Positions 25,116 to 37,650 of a DNA stretch of 64,000 nt are shown piece after piece (position 1 is the stretch's first letter; every line of letters starts with the position of its first letter). Under the pieces are notes generated by a model that was given only the letters and a program-made list of their open reading frames with translations, was not told the origin of the DNA and searched no databases. This DNA comes from Diphasiastrum complanatum (lineage: Eukaryota > Streptophyta > Lycopodiopsida > Lycopodiales > Lycopodiaceae). The stretch lies in the NCBI GenBank assembly GCA_029204225.1, contig CM055111.1, forward strand, positions 22,589,355 through 22,653,354, written 5' to 3'. Both the position numbers and the translations under genes were made by a program.

Positions 25116-26284
25116 AGAGAACGTATTTTTGATTGGTTTGTGTGTGTTCACAGATTCTATCACTGAGGATCTATGAAATGTGGCTTACTAATTTCTTCTA
25201 TGGTTATAGGTTGTTTTTGCCCATTACCAAGCTGTTGGGCGCTCTTTATATTATCTTCTTAGCACATTGCCCAGATCAAGCAGAATGATCTGATTCTAAG
25301 TGTAGCATAGATTTTAAATCCAGCCTATCCATGGATTCTCTGGTATCGTTCACTCCAGAAGCACTCACAAATATTAAGAAACATGCAAGCCGAGAATGTT
25401 CATCTATAGATCAACATGCAACTCACGTGAACTCCATACAGTTCTAATTTCTATCTACTGTAAAATGACTGAAAAATGTTCAAGAATCTCAGATTAATCT
25501 AAAGTATAAGCAGGGATGAAAAACAAGAAAACAAGAACTACTTTAACAGCATATTGAAGTTCAAGAATATCAAGAAAGGGACTAGTCACAAGATTTGCAA
25601 GACTTACACCACCAATCCAATCCATGATGGTTTACCACAATGTTGATTCCTACATTAATCTACAAAGTCCAAATGAAAGAAAACAAGAAATTAATCCACT
25701 TTACTTCCACAAAACATAATGAAAAAGCAAGAAATCTACTCTAATTCCACAGCCACACAAAGAGATGGATGTGCAAGCTCATAATAGAATCACTCAAGAA
25801 AGCCATTATGAACAAGGAGCTTTGAGAATGCCACAACTCGTGGAAGATGTTCTCTATTCAATTCAAGATAATGACATTACAATGGAAAAGCTCCCTCACA
25901 AGAGAGGGGGGCTCTTAAATAAGCCCATGATCTATGTATGTGGAGCCTAAGTGGCAATTCCACAATTTACAAATTACAAGTGGAATTAGTTCCTCCACTA
26001 GAGGTCACCATCAAAAGGTGGCTCACTCTATTTATTTAAGAGAGGTCTACTACATTTATTACAAATGCCTACACATACTAGCTCCTACATGGTCATTCCT
26101 TCACTTGGGATTCACCATGAGGCTCACATGATTTCAAACTGTTATCCTAGCTAGTATTTCTCGGCTCATTCTCGTCCTGCTCTTCTTCCTCACGGACCTC
26201 CTTGGTCTAAGGTGAGAGGTGCTCTTAGAATAGCTTTGGCTTGGCATCTTCGAGATTCCTCAGAATCAGCCAACATCTCTAAAT
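25116..26284. other. Unassigned sequence upstream of the copia C5 3' half
   Basis: AT-rich, with no recognised domain. A 61-codon frame at 25765-25950 looks like chance. TCTTAAATAAGCCC near 25913 could be a TATA element of a decayed LTR, but I see no termini. Confidence 0.35.
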
Positions 26285-27182
26285 TTAGGTTGAATCACAA
26301 ATCCAAAGAGACAAAACAGAAGTTGATCTATATCACTCAACAAATATACATCTACAATGTTTTGATCAAATATAATTAGATGAATTGCAAATTAGCTCAC
26401 TCACCAATGGACCCAAGACTCAAATTGTCAAAGGACCAGTGTCCTCAGACGATCGAAGAGAAGAAGCAGATGCATGAGTATCCTTATCATTCGATATTAG
26501 GATCTCTTATGTACGTGATGATCTGTACCAGACCAGATATAGCTTTTGCAGTCAGTTCCTTGAGTCATTTTATGACTAATTCTGGTTTTACATTGGAAGG
26601 CTTTTATCAGAGTTTTGAAATATATTTGAGCTACTATGGACTTATGAATTTGTTACGAAGCAGTCGACAATGATAAACTCAATAATCTCAGTGGTTATTC
26701 AGATGCAAGTTGGGCAGGAGATGTAGACACTCATAAATCCACTACTGAAATTACATTATTCCTCAACAATGGTCCTATTTCATGGAAGAGTTGCAAGCAA
26801 ACTTTGATTGCTCTATCTTCTAATGAATCAAAGTATATCGAAGCCTCTCAAGCTACAAAGGAAGCAATATGGTTGAGAAACTTAGTTTTAAATGTTTGTC
26901 TGAAACAATATGCTCCGACAACTTTATTTTGTAATAATCAAAGCGCTATTGCTTTATTAGACAACCCTAGATTTTATTTTAGGAGTAAGTACATTGAAAT
27001 TAAGTATCACTATGTCAGAAGCAAAGTTCTCGACAAAGAGGTAAACTTGTAGTACTGTCGAACACAAGACAATATGATATCTGGTATTTTTACTAAAGCG
27101 CTAAGCTTGGATGCACATTAGAGTTTTTGTGTAGAAGTAAGTTTGAAGGTCAAGGCATTCATGGGTCCAGATTAAGGGGGAG
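26285..27182 (+). pseudogene. Copia RT C-terminus and RNase H (C5, 3' half)
   Basis: Encodes YITQQIYIYNVLIKY, SPMDPRLKLSKDQCPQT, a copia RT tail with YHSILGSLMYVMICTRPDIA, then RNase H pieces ISWKSCKQTLIALSSNESKY (normally SSSEAEY; here SSNESKY), CNNQSAIALLDNP and SKYIEIKYHYVRSKV, and the terminal IFTKAL motif. Stops occur near 26670 and 27050. A polypurine tract and 3' LTR follow. The gap in RT content relative to 19990 fits separation by later insertions. Confidence 0.88.
27171..27182 (+). other. Polypurine tract of copia C5
   Basis: ATTAAGGGGGAG directly precedes the LTR start TGTTAGATC, the standard copia arrangement. Confidence 0.85.
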
Positions 27183-27708
27183 TGTTAGATCAATTTAATA
27201 ATCGATATTTAATCTACATCCATTAATTTATCCAATTCTACAAGTCTACAAAAATACTTGAGAATCGCTCAATTGGTGGCTTCGACATATCGGACAACCT
27301 CTGACATATCAATTTCTCTGCCAAACGTTGAAAAAGTCGACTATCTCGAAGACAATTATTGTGCCGCATGATATGAAGCTAAAGACTTGCCCTAACTGCT
27401 TTGCAAATAGATTTTCGAAAAGTCCTGACTGGATGGATGACAACGCATTATGGCTTACTGCCAATTGCGATCTATGACCTCATTAGTTGTCCTACCAGAT
27501 AAGCTTAATTTCTTTAGTATAAATAGCTAATCTTTAAAGGCTTCTTAGAGAATAGAGAGAATAGAGGGGAGTAAACATTCTTCAAAACTCTTTTTGAGTA
27601 TTGCTATTAGCTCTCACTGCTTATTAGCGGAAGTGCATCAAACAGATTCTTCAGTTACTCAGAGTTAGCTAAGAGTACGTGGTTTCTTGTTGTTGTAATA
27701 TACCAACA
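27183..27708 (+). repeat. 3' LTR of copia C5
   Basis: Begins TGTTAGATCAATTTAATAAT and ends TAATATACCAACA (TG...CA). A TATA-like TATAAATAG lies near 27519. No second copy is visible in this window, so the 5' LTR is missing or lies outside. Confidence 0.75.
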
Positions 27709-28229
27709 GAGAAATGATAGAATTGTGTAGTGTTTAATGTCGAACTCCAAGAGGATAGCACTTAAAATTTGATTAATTGATACAATTCTGACTTATTTGA
27801 ATGTAGTGAAGTCGTATGTTATTTTGGTTGTCAAACAGATATTTTATAAGTAACTAGTATTACTTTTGTTATGTGTGTGGTGATTATAATTTTCAGAACA
27901 ACAATCTCCCTCTATCGAATTGAATGAAAAACATTCTACAAATGAAATGTTATCAGAGATAAGTGTACTACATTCTGGCTGATTAAGTTGTCAGAAAGGA
28001 TTCGAGAGATGTTCGATGCATTTGAGTACAAACAGACAAATAGTTAATCTTGAACTGTTGGGTTCTAGACAATAGCCCTCAACAACTTAAGTCCATTCAA
28101 GGTTAAAGAACTCGAATAACAATTGAACTATAAGTTATTCGTATTTATGGATAGTAGAGGTACAGATTAATATCAAGAGTAGTCACTAAATTTAGCTGAC
28201 CAATCCACCTACAGAAAGAATACACTACA
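27709..28229. other. Unassigned AT-rich sequence
   Basis: I see no termini, primer site or domain between the C5 LTR and the next open frame. Confidence 0.35.
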
Positions 28230-29040
28230 AACGAAAAATCCTAGTGCCACCTGCTTATAAAACAAGTGAGGAAGAAGGCAATTTGACAAAAGTCCCAAGG
28301 CACACAAATACACCCACGAGCAAACCGACAACAACATCACAGAAGCAAGAGCTGATAGAATCCATCAAGCCAGTGATAGCTAAGGAAGTCAAAAAATTGG
28401 CAATTGAGGAATTCCGGTAGGTTCTATCAGGGATCTTAGTGCAATCATTACAAAGATTTCTTAGTGATGAATCTCTCAAGGAACATGTGTCAACGGAACG
28501 ACGAGAAGACAATTCAGCACAAGATCTAAAGAAAAGTACAGTCACCACGCAGCCTTCAACGGAGAAGTGCAATGATTAAGAGAAGACTAAAGTTGATGAT
28601 TGCCCTCAACGAGCAAGATTCAACCAAAGTCTAATTGTTCCACAATTCAACAGACCTCCAAATCAACGCCAATTCGAGGTATATCCATTCTTCAAAGGCC
28701 AAATCTAGAAAATCCAAGCCCAAATAGGCCTCCAGTACAACAAGCACCAGTGCCTACAATGACAAAGCCTTGTCCTCAATCTATGATATTGACTGTTGAG
28801 GAAAGTCGTCAGGTTATAGCATACTTCGAATACCTGGACAGACAAGAGCATCAAGCAAGCACGTCATATCCACATTACGAATTGGGGGAATCTATGACAT
28901 TGGGACCAGTTGAGCCAATCTATGAGAATCTATTATATCAGCAAGATTTATCTTGGGATCCTCCGATGGAATGCCTCGACTACCCAATTGTCAATGAATA
29001 AGATTATCCGGAATGGCCACCAGACCCTTATGGGTATTAT
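28230..29040 (+). pseudogene. Unrecognised Pro/Gln/Ser-rich ORF, probably a retroelement fragment
   Basis: Broken plus-strand coding sequence. 28258-28590 encodes a charged stretch with SQKQELIESIKPVIAKEVKK and LVQSLQRFLSDESLKEH. 28600-29001 is an open frame of 133 codons with a Pro/Gln-rich first half (NPSPNRPPVQQAPVPTM) and an acidic, Tyr-rich second half (EESRQVIAYFEYLDRQEHQA, and after the stop DYPEWPPDPYGYY). I recognise no domain. It lies directly upstream of the G2 LTR on the same strand, so it could be the 3' accessory region of a lost gypsy element. No function can be given. Confidence 0.35.
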
Positions 29041-29233
29041 TGAAAATCTGGCAAGTCCAAGTTCTTGCTGATCGCCATCATCCAATAAAGCCTCAGGTTT
29101 TACGTAAGTGAATTCTATCCACGCTTTTCCTGAAGCACCCATGTCTTAGCAATAAAAGAACCGACAACAGCGCCCCTTCACGACAGTTGTAGCCTAGTGC
29201 CGAGGGACCTGCCATACTTTGGGCCGTGGATCC

Positions 29234-30081
<848 letters not shown>

Positions 30082-30223
30082 GTACTCTCGCATGAAATCA
30101 CAAGTCCATGTGCCATCCACAAACCCATTTGAGAGATGGGAACCTATCAGAGGACCGACAATATTTACATGCTGTCGAGTCTCCTCATGCAAGAGCTCAC
30201 TTAAATGGGGCTTTTGCCAACCA

Positions 30224-32036
30224 TGGACCTCGTATTGAAAAACACAATCCAAAGCTTGATCTCCCTAAGTACGATGGTAATTCAGACCCTCAAAGATTTC
30301 TACAAGTCTTTGAGAATGCTTGCGACGTATATGGTGAGACATCTCATGACACCATGGTCCAACTTTTCTTGATGACCATGATCGATCGAGCACGTGAATG
30401 GTTTTTCAACCTAGATCATGAAGATAAACTTGATTGATCTATTCTAAAAGAGTCTTTCATCACACGTTTTAAACCATTTCGCTTGATTGAAAGTCCCTTT
30501 GTCAAACTGAGTAACATCAAGATGGCAAAGGGTGAAAAAAGTACGCAACTACATTGAGCGATTCAAACGTCTCAAGAGTCAAGTACAAGAGTAGCCTACC
30601 GAGAATATGCTCATCATTTAGTTCTTAGTCAGACTTCTCAGATGGATCAGACGTGAGCTAAGATCTAATAATGAATACACATTTTTAAAGACAACAATGT
30701 TTGATGTCATCCGAGAAAAACATGAAGGATTAGATGTTGAGAATTCCAGAGAACGGAGAGCACATCATGTTGTCCACGAATCAAAGCCGACTGAGGACAC
30801 TCGGGATCAGCTTTGGAAGTCGCAAATGGAATTGCTGAATTAGCAACACCAAATGCAGATGGAGAAACTCACCAAAAAGTTTCAAAATACATTGAAGTCT
30901 ATCCAAAGTTCCATGCCTGGTCAACTATTACCTGGTCAGGTACACCATAGACGAGAAAACACCTGGTCCCTCATTGCCAAGATGCACACATAGGTAACGA
31001 ATGCCTACCCTATCAACCAGTTCTAGACAATTCCCTAATCAAATGTGAAATCTATGATTTCATGGGCCATACATCATTCTATTGCTCCTACAATCCACGA
31101 TACAACCACGGAGACCAAATGGGAAGAAACTCTCAACCTCCTAGGCCTCAATTTATTTTCAGACCTCCACAGAATCAATATCAACAACGAAACACTCCAT
31201 CGGTTCAAATCCAAGAGCTACCTAGGCCAAACCAACAACAATATCTGCCTCAATTAGTGATCATGGGTCCACCTCCAAGTGGACCACCAGAGAGAGAAAC
31301 TCAACAAAATTGACCTCCTAAAGCACCTGTTCAAACACACTTTGTTGATAATTTCTCTGATTACTCATACCATGCAGATAACACATCCACCTCTGGAAGT
31401 TATGCACGTTACTACGTAGACACCTCATGTTCATGTCAAGGAAATGAATACCCAAACATGTTCGAAACTCCAGAACTGCTAGCCATTCAAGATAGCTACG
31501 CAATAGCACAAGGTCCAATGAGCAACATATGTTTCATCTGAGGTGAAACCGGTCATTTCATGGTTTATTGTAAAGTCAAAAACCAATACCATGCCGAATT
31601 TCTAGAATGTGTACGCAAACACAACTTTAAGGATTGCCCTAAGCAACCTAACAAGATCCTGCCAGCCATACACATATGTCATGAGTCAGTTAGGGTCATG
31701 ACAAGAGCACAACACCAAGCTCACCAACAGCACAACCCAATCGATACACCTACTGACTATAAGGAAAGTTTCAAAACTTCCACAATCCCCAGAGATTACT
31801 CCGATCCATTAGTGGAACAAAGGCGATACCATGAAATTAGCAATGAGTTATTGCGAGAAGAAGAAAAAACCAATGATCTATTACGTGCTCCAATCCCTAC
31901 ACAAGAGCAACTCCTACAGGGATTCGAAGTTTTCTTTGAACTCCTACAAGCTCAGATCACCATGTCGTTCCACTGTGCCATCAAATCTTTCACAGGCCTT
32001 AAGGGCTATATCCATAGAAGTTTTCAGCTGCGTGAT
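30224..32036 (+). pseudogene. Ty3/gypsy gag (G2), truncated
   Basis: 30224-30437 encodes the start of the Retrotrans_gag domain (KLDLPKYDGNSDPQRFLQVF, IDRAREWFFNLDHE). After a stop at 30437 it goes on with FITRFKPF and FVKLSNIKMAKGEK. Zinc-knuckle positions follow near 30960 (all Cys lost), at 31043-31085 (CEIYDFMGHTSFYC, second Cys changed to Tyr) and near 31530-31570 (CFI, stop, GETGHFMVYC). A linker to protease then runs 31600-32036 (HHxxNPIDTP-like, LLREEEKTNDLLRAPI). It ends where the LTR of G3 starts at 32037, so protease and pol are cut off. Similar to the G3 gag at 35540-36720. Confidence 0.8.
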
Positions 32037-34133
32037 TGTTGGAGGGTTTGCAGATCCCGAGGCAACCCTAACCCTAGTTACTAAGTGAGAGGAATTTGTC
32101 ACCCTATGTGTGTAAGTCCAACCCAATGATCAAATAGAGATTTGAAAATTAGAAAGTCAATAAAAGGGCTTTAGGCCTTTTTTTTAGGACTTTTAATGCC
32201 GCAGGGCCTAAATGTCAAGCTAGCAAATAAAGTTGGGACTCCCACCAAAATTGGTTCAAGTTAAAATTCAAATTGGTTCCCTCCAATTTTGAATGGTTCC
32301 CATTCTTTTTTAAGTTTGAATAGTTAGGGAGGTAGAAATGAACCAATAGGATTTTGGGCCAGGGTCCTCCTCTCTACTATAAATAGGGGCAAACTTGAGT
32401 TTGCTACACATGTTCATATCCTCATTTCAATACAAGCAAATTGGTTCTCTTATGGAATGGATTTGTGAATGTCCTTGCTCTCTATCTTTTTCCTCCATCT
32501 CTCATGCTTTTGTTGCATTTGTTAATTGTTGGATCTGAATATTATTGGGATTGCATATTCTTATGCTTTTTGTGAGAGAGAAAGGGGGAGAGAGAAAGAG
32601 TAAGCTATCTTCATTGTGGATCGTAGTGTTAATAAATGCATAGTATTAATGCTTAAGGTTAGTGGATGTTAGAGTTAGATGTGGATCTTCCATTCATGTT
32701 GAATTGTGAGATATGCTATCACTCTCATGGGAACGAACCTACGTGCGACAACTAACTGATGGGGCAAGGGAGATAGGAAGAACGAGAACAAAGAAGAGAG
32801 CAAGAATATTGCGGATCAGCTCTCCCATTCCAATCGGCTGTCTTAAAAATTAATTCATACTCCAAAACAAGAGTACAATCCATCGAAGAGATTAGAGATG
32901 GTTTGTGTGTGGTACTACTAAAATAAATTCAATATGAAGTATAGTTCTAAAATAATTGGAAAAGCAATATGATATCACGAGTTTCTCATGCGTCAAAGAC
33001 AACCATCGTCTGATCGGAAACTGAGGAGTCGTAGACGTTCATGTTCTAATCAGAGTGAGTAAACAAGCACGATCAAACAGCAATGAAAGTGCATTCAATC
33101 ACAACAAGCATTCATCTACGTTGTACACAGATAAAAAACAAGTTGCTGTTACATTACACTGAAGCATAATACAAATAGCAATTACAACCAAAATTGATGA
33201 CATAATTGGGAGGCTCAAATAATGCGTCTCATGGATGGAGCAACCAACAATTTGTGCTTGGATGATCTATTTATAGATTTCATTTGTGTATTAACTACAA
33301 TAAATGATTGTCACCTAATTAGGTAAGCCGTTGTACTTGGAAGTATATGGCTTCTGTGACAACTATACATAGTGCATATATGGTTAATGAATCAATATCG
33401 TTGACGCAGACAAGGACATCGCTGGAACGTTCCTCGTTTATTTTAGACGACCTTCAAGATTCTCTCTCTCTTTGCATTTTTCGCAAAAGGATGAAGGTGC
33501 CCTTAAAAAGACGAAGGTGTCTTTAAAACAGTTTAACTCATGAAAATAGATGACCTTTGGAAATTTTCTCTCTCTTTGCATTTTTCAGAAAATTGTGAAA
33601 AAGCTAAAGGTGTTAAAAACAGTTAAACTTTTGAACTATGCAAGTGTCACATTTTGGAAAAATGCGAAAAAGCCAAAGCTATTGAAAACATAGTGTACTT
33701 CTACAGACTGTCAAAAAAAGTAATGTATTTCTACAGACTTGTTTTAAATGCAAATTTCGTGAAAGTTGTTGAAGGTGGCCAAGTCTTCAATGATTTCAAG
33801 TTATTGAACGTAACATCTGAACTTGAAATTATGACAAGATTGGTTATCCTATGCTGGAAATCAGTCGAAAGCCCGTTGTAGACGTTCTTCAAATAAATTG
33901 GCTGTATGAGTTTGTGATTCCTGCAGGTATCAGATGAGAAGACGTAGAACCAATTGGTTTCACCTGAGCCTAGATCAATGATCAATAAACATGCAGGAAG
34001 AATCATGAAATAAAAATTAGTCATTCACCAAGGAGACAATTGTGGACTTAATTTCCAATACTAACTTCATCTCCTTGATGCTAGATTGCTTGAATCTTGG
34101 GTTGAAAATAGGCTAAGAAAGAAATCCACTACA
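32037..34133 (+). repeat. 5' LTR of gypsy G3, interrupted by a 1.3-kb insertion
   Basis: Begins TGTTGGAGGGTTTGC and ends AAATCCACTACA. The first 720 bp (32037-32757) and the last 75 bp (34059-34133) match the inverted LTR at 44492-45139 across one continuous stretch there. It carries the U3 motif (32109-32132), a TATA box TATAAATAG (32378) and GA-rich sequence near 32575. The 1.3 kb between is an insertion (32753-34058). Confidence 0.85.
32753..34058. mobile_element. Insertion inside the G3 LTR, possibly a solo LTR
   Basis: Present here but absent from the sister LTR at 44492-45139. CTAAC occurs on both sides and fits a 5-bp target duplication. The insert starts TGATGGGGCAAGGG and ends TTTCCAATA. 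No open frame of note. An imperfect direct repeat of about 100 bp lies at 33450-33545 and 33548-33640 (CTCTCTCTTTGCATTTTTC). Confidence 0.6.
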
Positions 34134-34137
34134 ATTT

Positions 34138-34155
34138 TGGCGCCATTGTCGGAGA
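34138..34155 (+). other. Primer-binding site of gypsy G3
   Basis: TGGCGCCATTGTCGGAGA follows the LTR end by 4 bp. It closely resembles the TGGCGCCGTTGCCGGGGA site found in plant gypsy elements of the Athila/Tat type. Confidence 0.8.
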
Positions 34156-35539
34156 GTTATGCCAATTTTTCATTTCGTAGCATGTTGGTTGGATGGTTAC
34201 CTTGCATTAGGCATCTTGTCGTGGCATGAATAGTGTTAAAATTGTATTTAGGGTCAATTTTGGAAGTGATTTTGCTTGATTTGAGTAGATTTGCTTGGTT
34301 GAAATCTAATCTGATTATTGAATAGGAGAAGCTATTCAGATAACCATTCTTAAGATCTATCTGGATATGAGAAATTAGAAAAAAAAACAACAAAAATCGA
34401 TCAAATCTGTCAGATCTTGGTCAAAAGGAGGCAAAATTGACATCAAAGCTGATAACTTTTTACCCTCTATCAGGAAACATTTGCCGAATTGCAAGCACCT
34501 TCGGTTTTGATCACAGAACCTTCAGATTTCCTTGCAAACATTCCTTCTCAGCAGATTTCCGGAAACATCAGAAAAACCATCAGAAAATACCAAAACCCTA
34601 AAAAATTTCATAGAAAGAACCTTTGTCAATTCACTATGCATAGGTGTGATTCAGATCTATCTACTGCTAGGTCAATGAAGAATAATACCAAAAATAGAAG
34701 GCCAAAGTGACTGTTCATCTAGTTGCTCGTATCCTTTTGTGAAAAATTCACAACTTTTTGCAAAAATATCAGCTATCTAAGAAGAACCTTCGCCTAAACC
34801 TTTGCCAGAGTCTGTGTTTGTCCCACTTACTATTTTTTATAATCAGTAAGTTGGACAAAGGTTTTCCAAAAGATCAATTGTCATATTGTCATATTTTTGT
34901 CAAAAAAGTCTTTTTTTTTGTAAAAATACCAATATTACTCTTGATTCTTCACCAAATCCTTCGCTGAGTTTTTTGATTATTCTAGTCATAGTAATTTATC
35001 ATTTTTGAGTTTGGCGAATGTTAATTTTGTCAATATCACAAAAATATCTAATTTTACCCCTGCCAAACTATAGAAATTGTATTTCTATGTGTTAGGAACC
35101 TTCGCCAATTTTACCCTAGATTTATCGGAGTCGGATTCTCTGTCTGAGAGTTCGGCGAAGGTTAATTCCAATAAACTTGTCAGAAAGATCTGATCAGAGA
35201 GTTTCTATCAAAAATAGCATTGCTAAACCTTCGCCAAGTCAACCTTCATCTAGGAAACCTTCGCGAGTACTATTTATAGGTTTTGATTTTCCAAATCAAG
35301 TCTCTGTGAATTTTTTGGTCAAATTTGGTTCAATTTGATTTTGATTCTAAGAATTCTTCATTTTGAGAAGTGTTGATCACTTGATCGTAGAATCTTTTTT
35401 ATAGTTTAGGAATCTGATTCTTGTCAAGTGAAAGGAATTTTGCAGATCTGAACTGAGATAGTTTCTTATTGAAAATCTAGATCCGATCTCATCGTCTAAT
35501 TGATTTGATTCATAAAAACGGCTACTCTTGGAAGTGCTC
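34156..35539 (+). mobile_element. Leader region of gypsy G3 with repeated CCTTCGCC motif
   Basis: AT-rich leader between primer-binding site and gag. CCTTCGCC or near variants, in both orientations, occur about eight times between 34485 and 35275 (e.g. near 34790, 35100, 35155 reversed, 35225, 35260). No coding domain. Confidence 0.5.
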
Positions 35540-36720
35540 AGGAAGTCAATCCAATCATTGTTAGGAGATCACCCCATTTAGATCTACCTAAGTACAATGG
35601 ATTAACGGATCCAGTTAGATTGCTATTTCCAATGGCCTTAATGGGCGCAACACAAGATTGATACTATAATCAAGATGAGACTGAGCGTATAGATTGGAAA
35701 ACTGTTAAATGAGCCCTAATCACACGGTTCAAACCTCAGAAGTTCATGGAAGACCCTTTCCTACTTTTAAGTAAAATTAAAATGAAAAAGTGAAAAATGG
35801 TACAAGATTACATTGAACGGGTTAAACGCCTCATATTTGAGTGTGTGTCCGAGCTGATTAACAAAAATGCCATGATTATATGGTTTTTGTCAGGTCTATC
35901 TAAAAGGATCAGACGTGAGCTGAAATGCCATAATGAGTACGCAATTTTTCAAAATGCTATGGACGATGCAATACGAGAAGAGGATGAAGATTCAGATGAT
36001 GAGCCGAATATTGGTATGTTGTCTTATATAGCAGAGCAGACTACTACAACATCCACCATATCGCATCAACAAATATTAATGCTACTGTAGAAATGATGCT
36101 CAATGAGTTTGAGAAACTCGAGAAGAACCAACAGATACAGATGGAAAAGTTGCAGTCGCAATTTGATAAAAAGATCAAAACCTTGGAAGATTTCCATGGA
36201 AAAGCAAACAATGAACCTGAGAAGTTTGCTAAGATTTTTTCTACCAAGAAAAATGTCTGGTGTTCCATTTGTACGGGCAATCACACAACGAATGAATGTC
36301 CACAATTGAAAAAATGAATAGAAACCAGTATATGCCATATGTGCAATTCATCCGATCATGAGACTACTTATTGCCACTTTAATCCTTGGATTATCCAGCA
36401 ACAATATGCCCATATCGGAAACCCATTACGGAAAAGATCCTGCAGCCAAACCTCGTCTTGGGTATCCGGAGAGACTAGCTTTACCAGCCCCACCAACACA
36501 ACTGGCTCCTCCTGCTAATTTGATGGCACCAGGACCTTACAGAGGCAACGAGCAATGGAATTATAGTAATGAGAGCGGACCTTCATAATAGTATGTTATT
36601 TATGTTGCCGCACAACAACAAGCATCTAGAAATTGGACCAGAGCGCCACTTGGATGCTTTGCATGTGAAGAAAATCACAGAGTTGCAAAATGTCCAAACA
36701 AAGGCAACAGAATTCTAGTA
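35540..36720 (+). pseudogene. Ty3/gypsy gag with three zinc knuckles (G3)
   Basis: Starts near 35540 with HLDLPKYNGLTDPVRLL and continues through TRFKPQKFMEDPF to YIERVKRLIFECVSE and IRRELKCHNEYAIFQ (Retrotrans_gag domain). A coiled-coil-like segment follows (FEKLEKNQQIQMEKLQSQ). Three knuckles come next: CSICTGNHTTNEC (36270-36308), CHMCNSSDHETTYC (36333-36374) and CFACEENHRVAKC (36657-36695). Stops occur near 35660, 35710, 35790, 36088 and 36315. Gag would form the particle and bind RNA. At about 36720 the reading switches to copia gag (C6), so G3 is truncated there. Confidence 0.82.
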
Positions 36721-37650
36721 TAGAAAATGAAATTTCAAAGGAAAAATAGCTTAGTTATTTTCTTCAAGCCCTACCCAGATCATTTCACACAACTCGAAAC
36801 TTATTGGCTAAAGATGTAACAATGACACTTCAAAAGGCAATCAACGGAGTTAAAGAGAAAGTAGAAGCTCGTGAACGCTATGACAACAATGGTGATTCTA
36901 AAAATGCTCTATTTACTCAGAAGAATAAATCGTCTAAGAAGTCTAAGTTTAAGAGAGAGTCATCTAAAAGGAATGAGTCTAAGACTAATGATCAGCAATC
37001 TGGAAAACAACAGAAAACTTCTGGTGATAAGAAGATCTGCAATAAATGCAAAAGATCAGGTCACATAGAAGATAAGTATTGGTTAAATCCAAAGATTGAA
37101 TGCATTCATTGTCATAAACAGGGTCATGCAGCAGTAGACTTTTATCAGAATCCCAGAAACAAAAAGGAGCAGAATTGAAGTGAACCTTCTGATTCAAACT
37201 ATGTTGAAGGTAAGGCAGAATGCTCCAGAGCAGCAGAAGATAGAGTAACAAGGAACTCGGTAGCTTATGTTAGTGCTGATCTATGTTGTTGAACAAATTC
37301 TGAAATTTGAGACGTAGTACTTGATTTGGGAGCCACCTCATGTTTTGTTTCCTCGAAACATATATTAAAAGATCTTCTATCCATAGCTAAGATAGTCGAT
37401 ACAAGCATGTTAGTAACCTTCATTAAAAACTCTTGCAAACTGTTCGAGGAAGATTCTGATAAGCTAATTGCTAAAGGGAACAGAGAAGGAAATTTGTATC
37501 ACCTGAACATTTGAACTAGAATCGAACAAGCCAATCAAACTCAGGAATCGAAAGATATACTATGGTGGCATGGATCTCTGATCATGTGCATCGTTGGATC
37601 AAAAGAAATCATTGGATGAAGCTGAAAAAGGACCTTGAAGAGTTGAAAAG
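36720..37650 (+). pseudogene. Copia gag, protease and pre-integrase (C6)
   Basis: LQALPRSFHTTRNLLAKDVT and LQKAINGVKEKVEARE are the C-terminal part of copia gag. The frame 36804-37178 then gives a Lys/Ser-rich linker and two zinc knuckles, CNKCKRSGHIEDKY and CIHCHKQGHAAVDF-Y, each lacking its final Cys (Tyr found). The protease site near 37320 reads DLGATSCF instead of DSGATSH, so the catalytic motif is altered. Pre-integrase sequence (KGNREGNLYHLN) follows, and then the frame is lost at about 37600. The start is a junction with gypsy G3. Confidence 0.75.
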
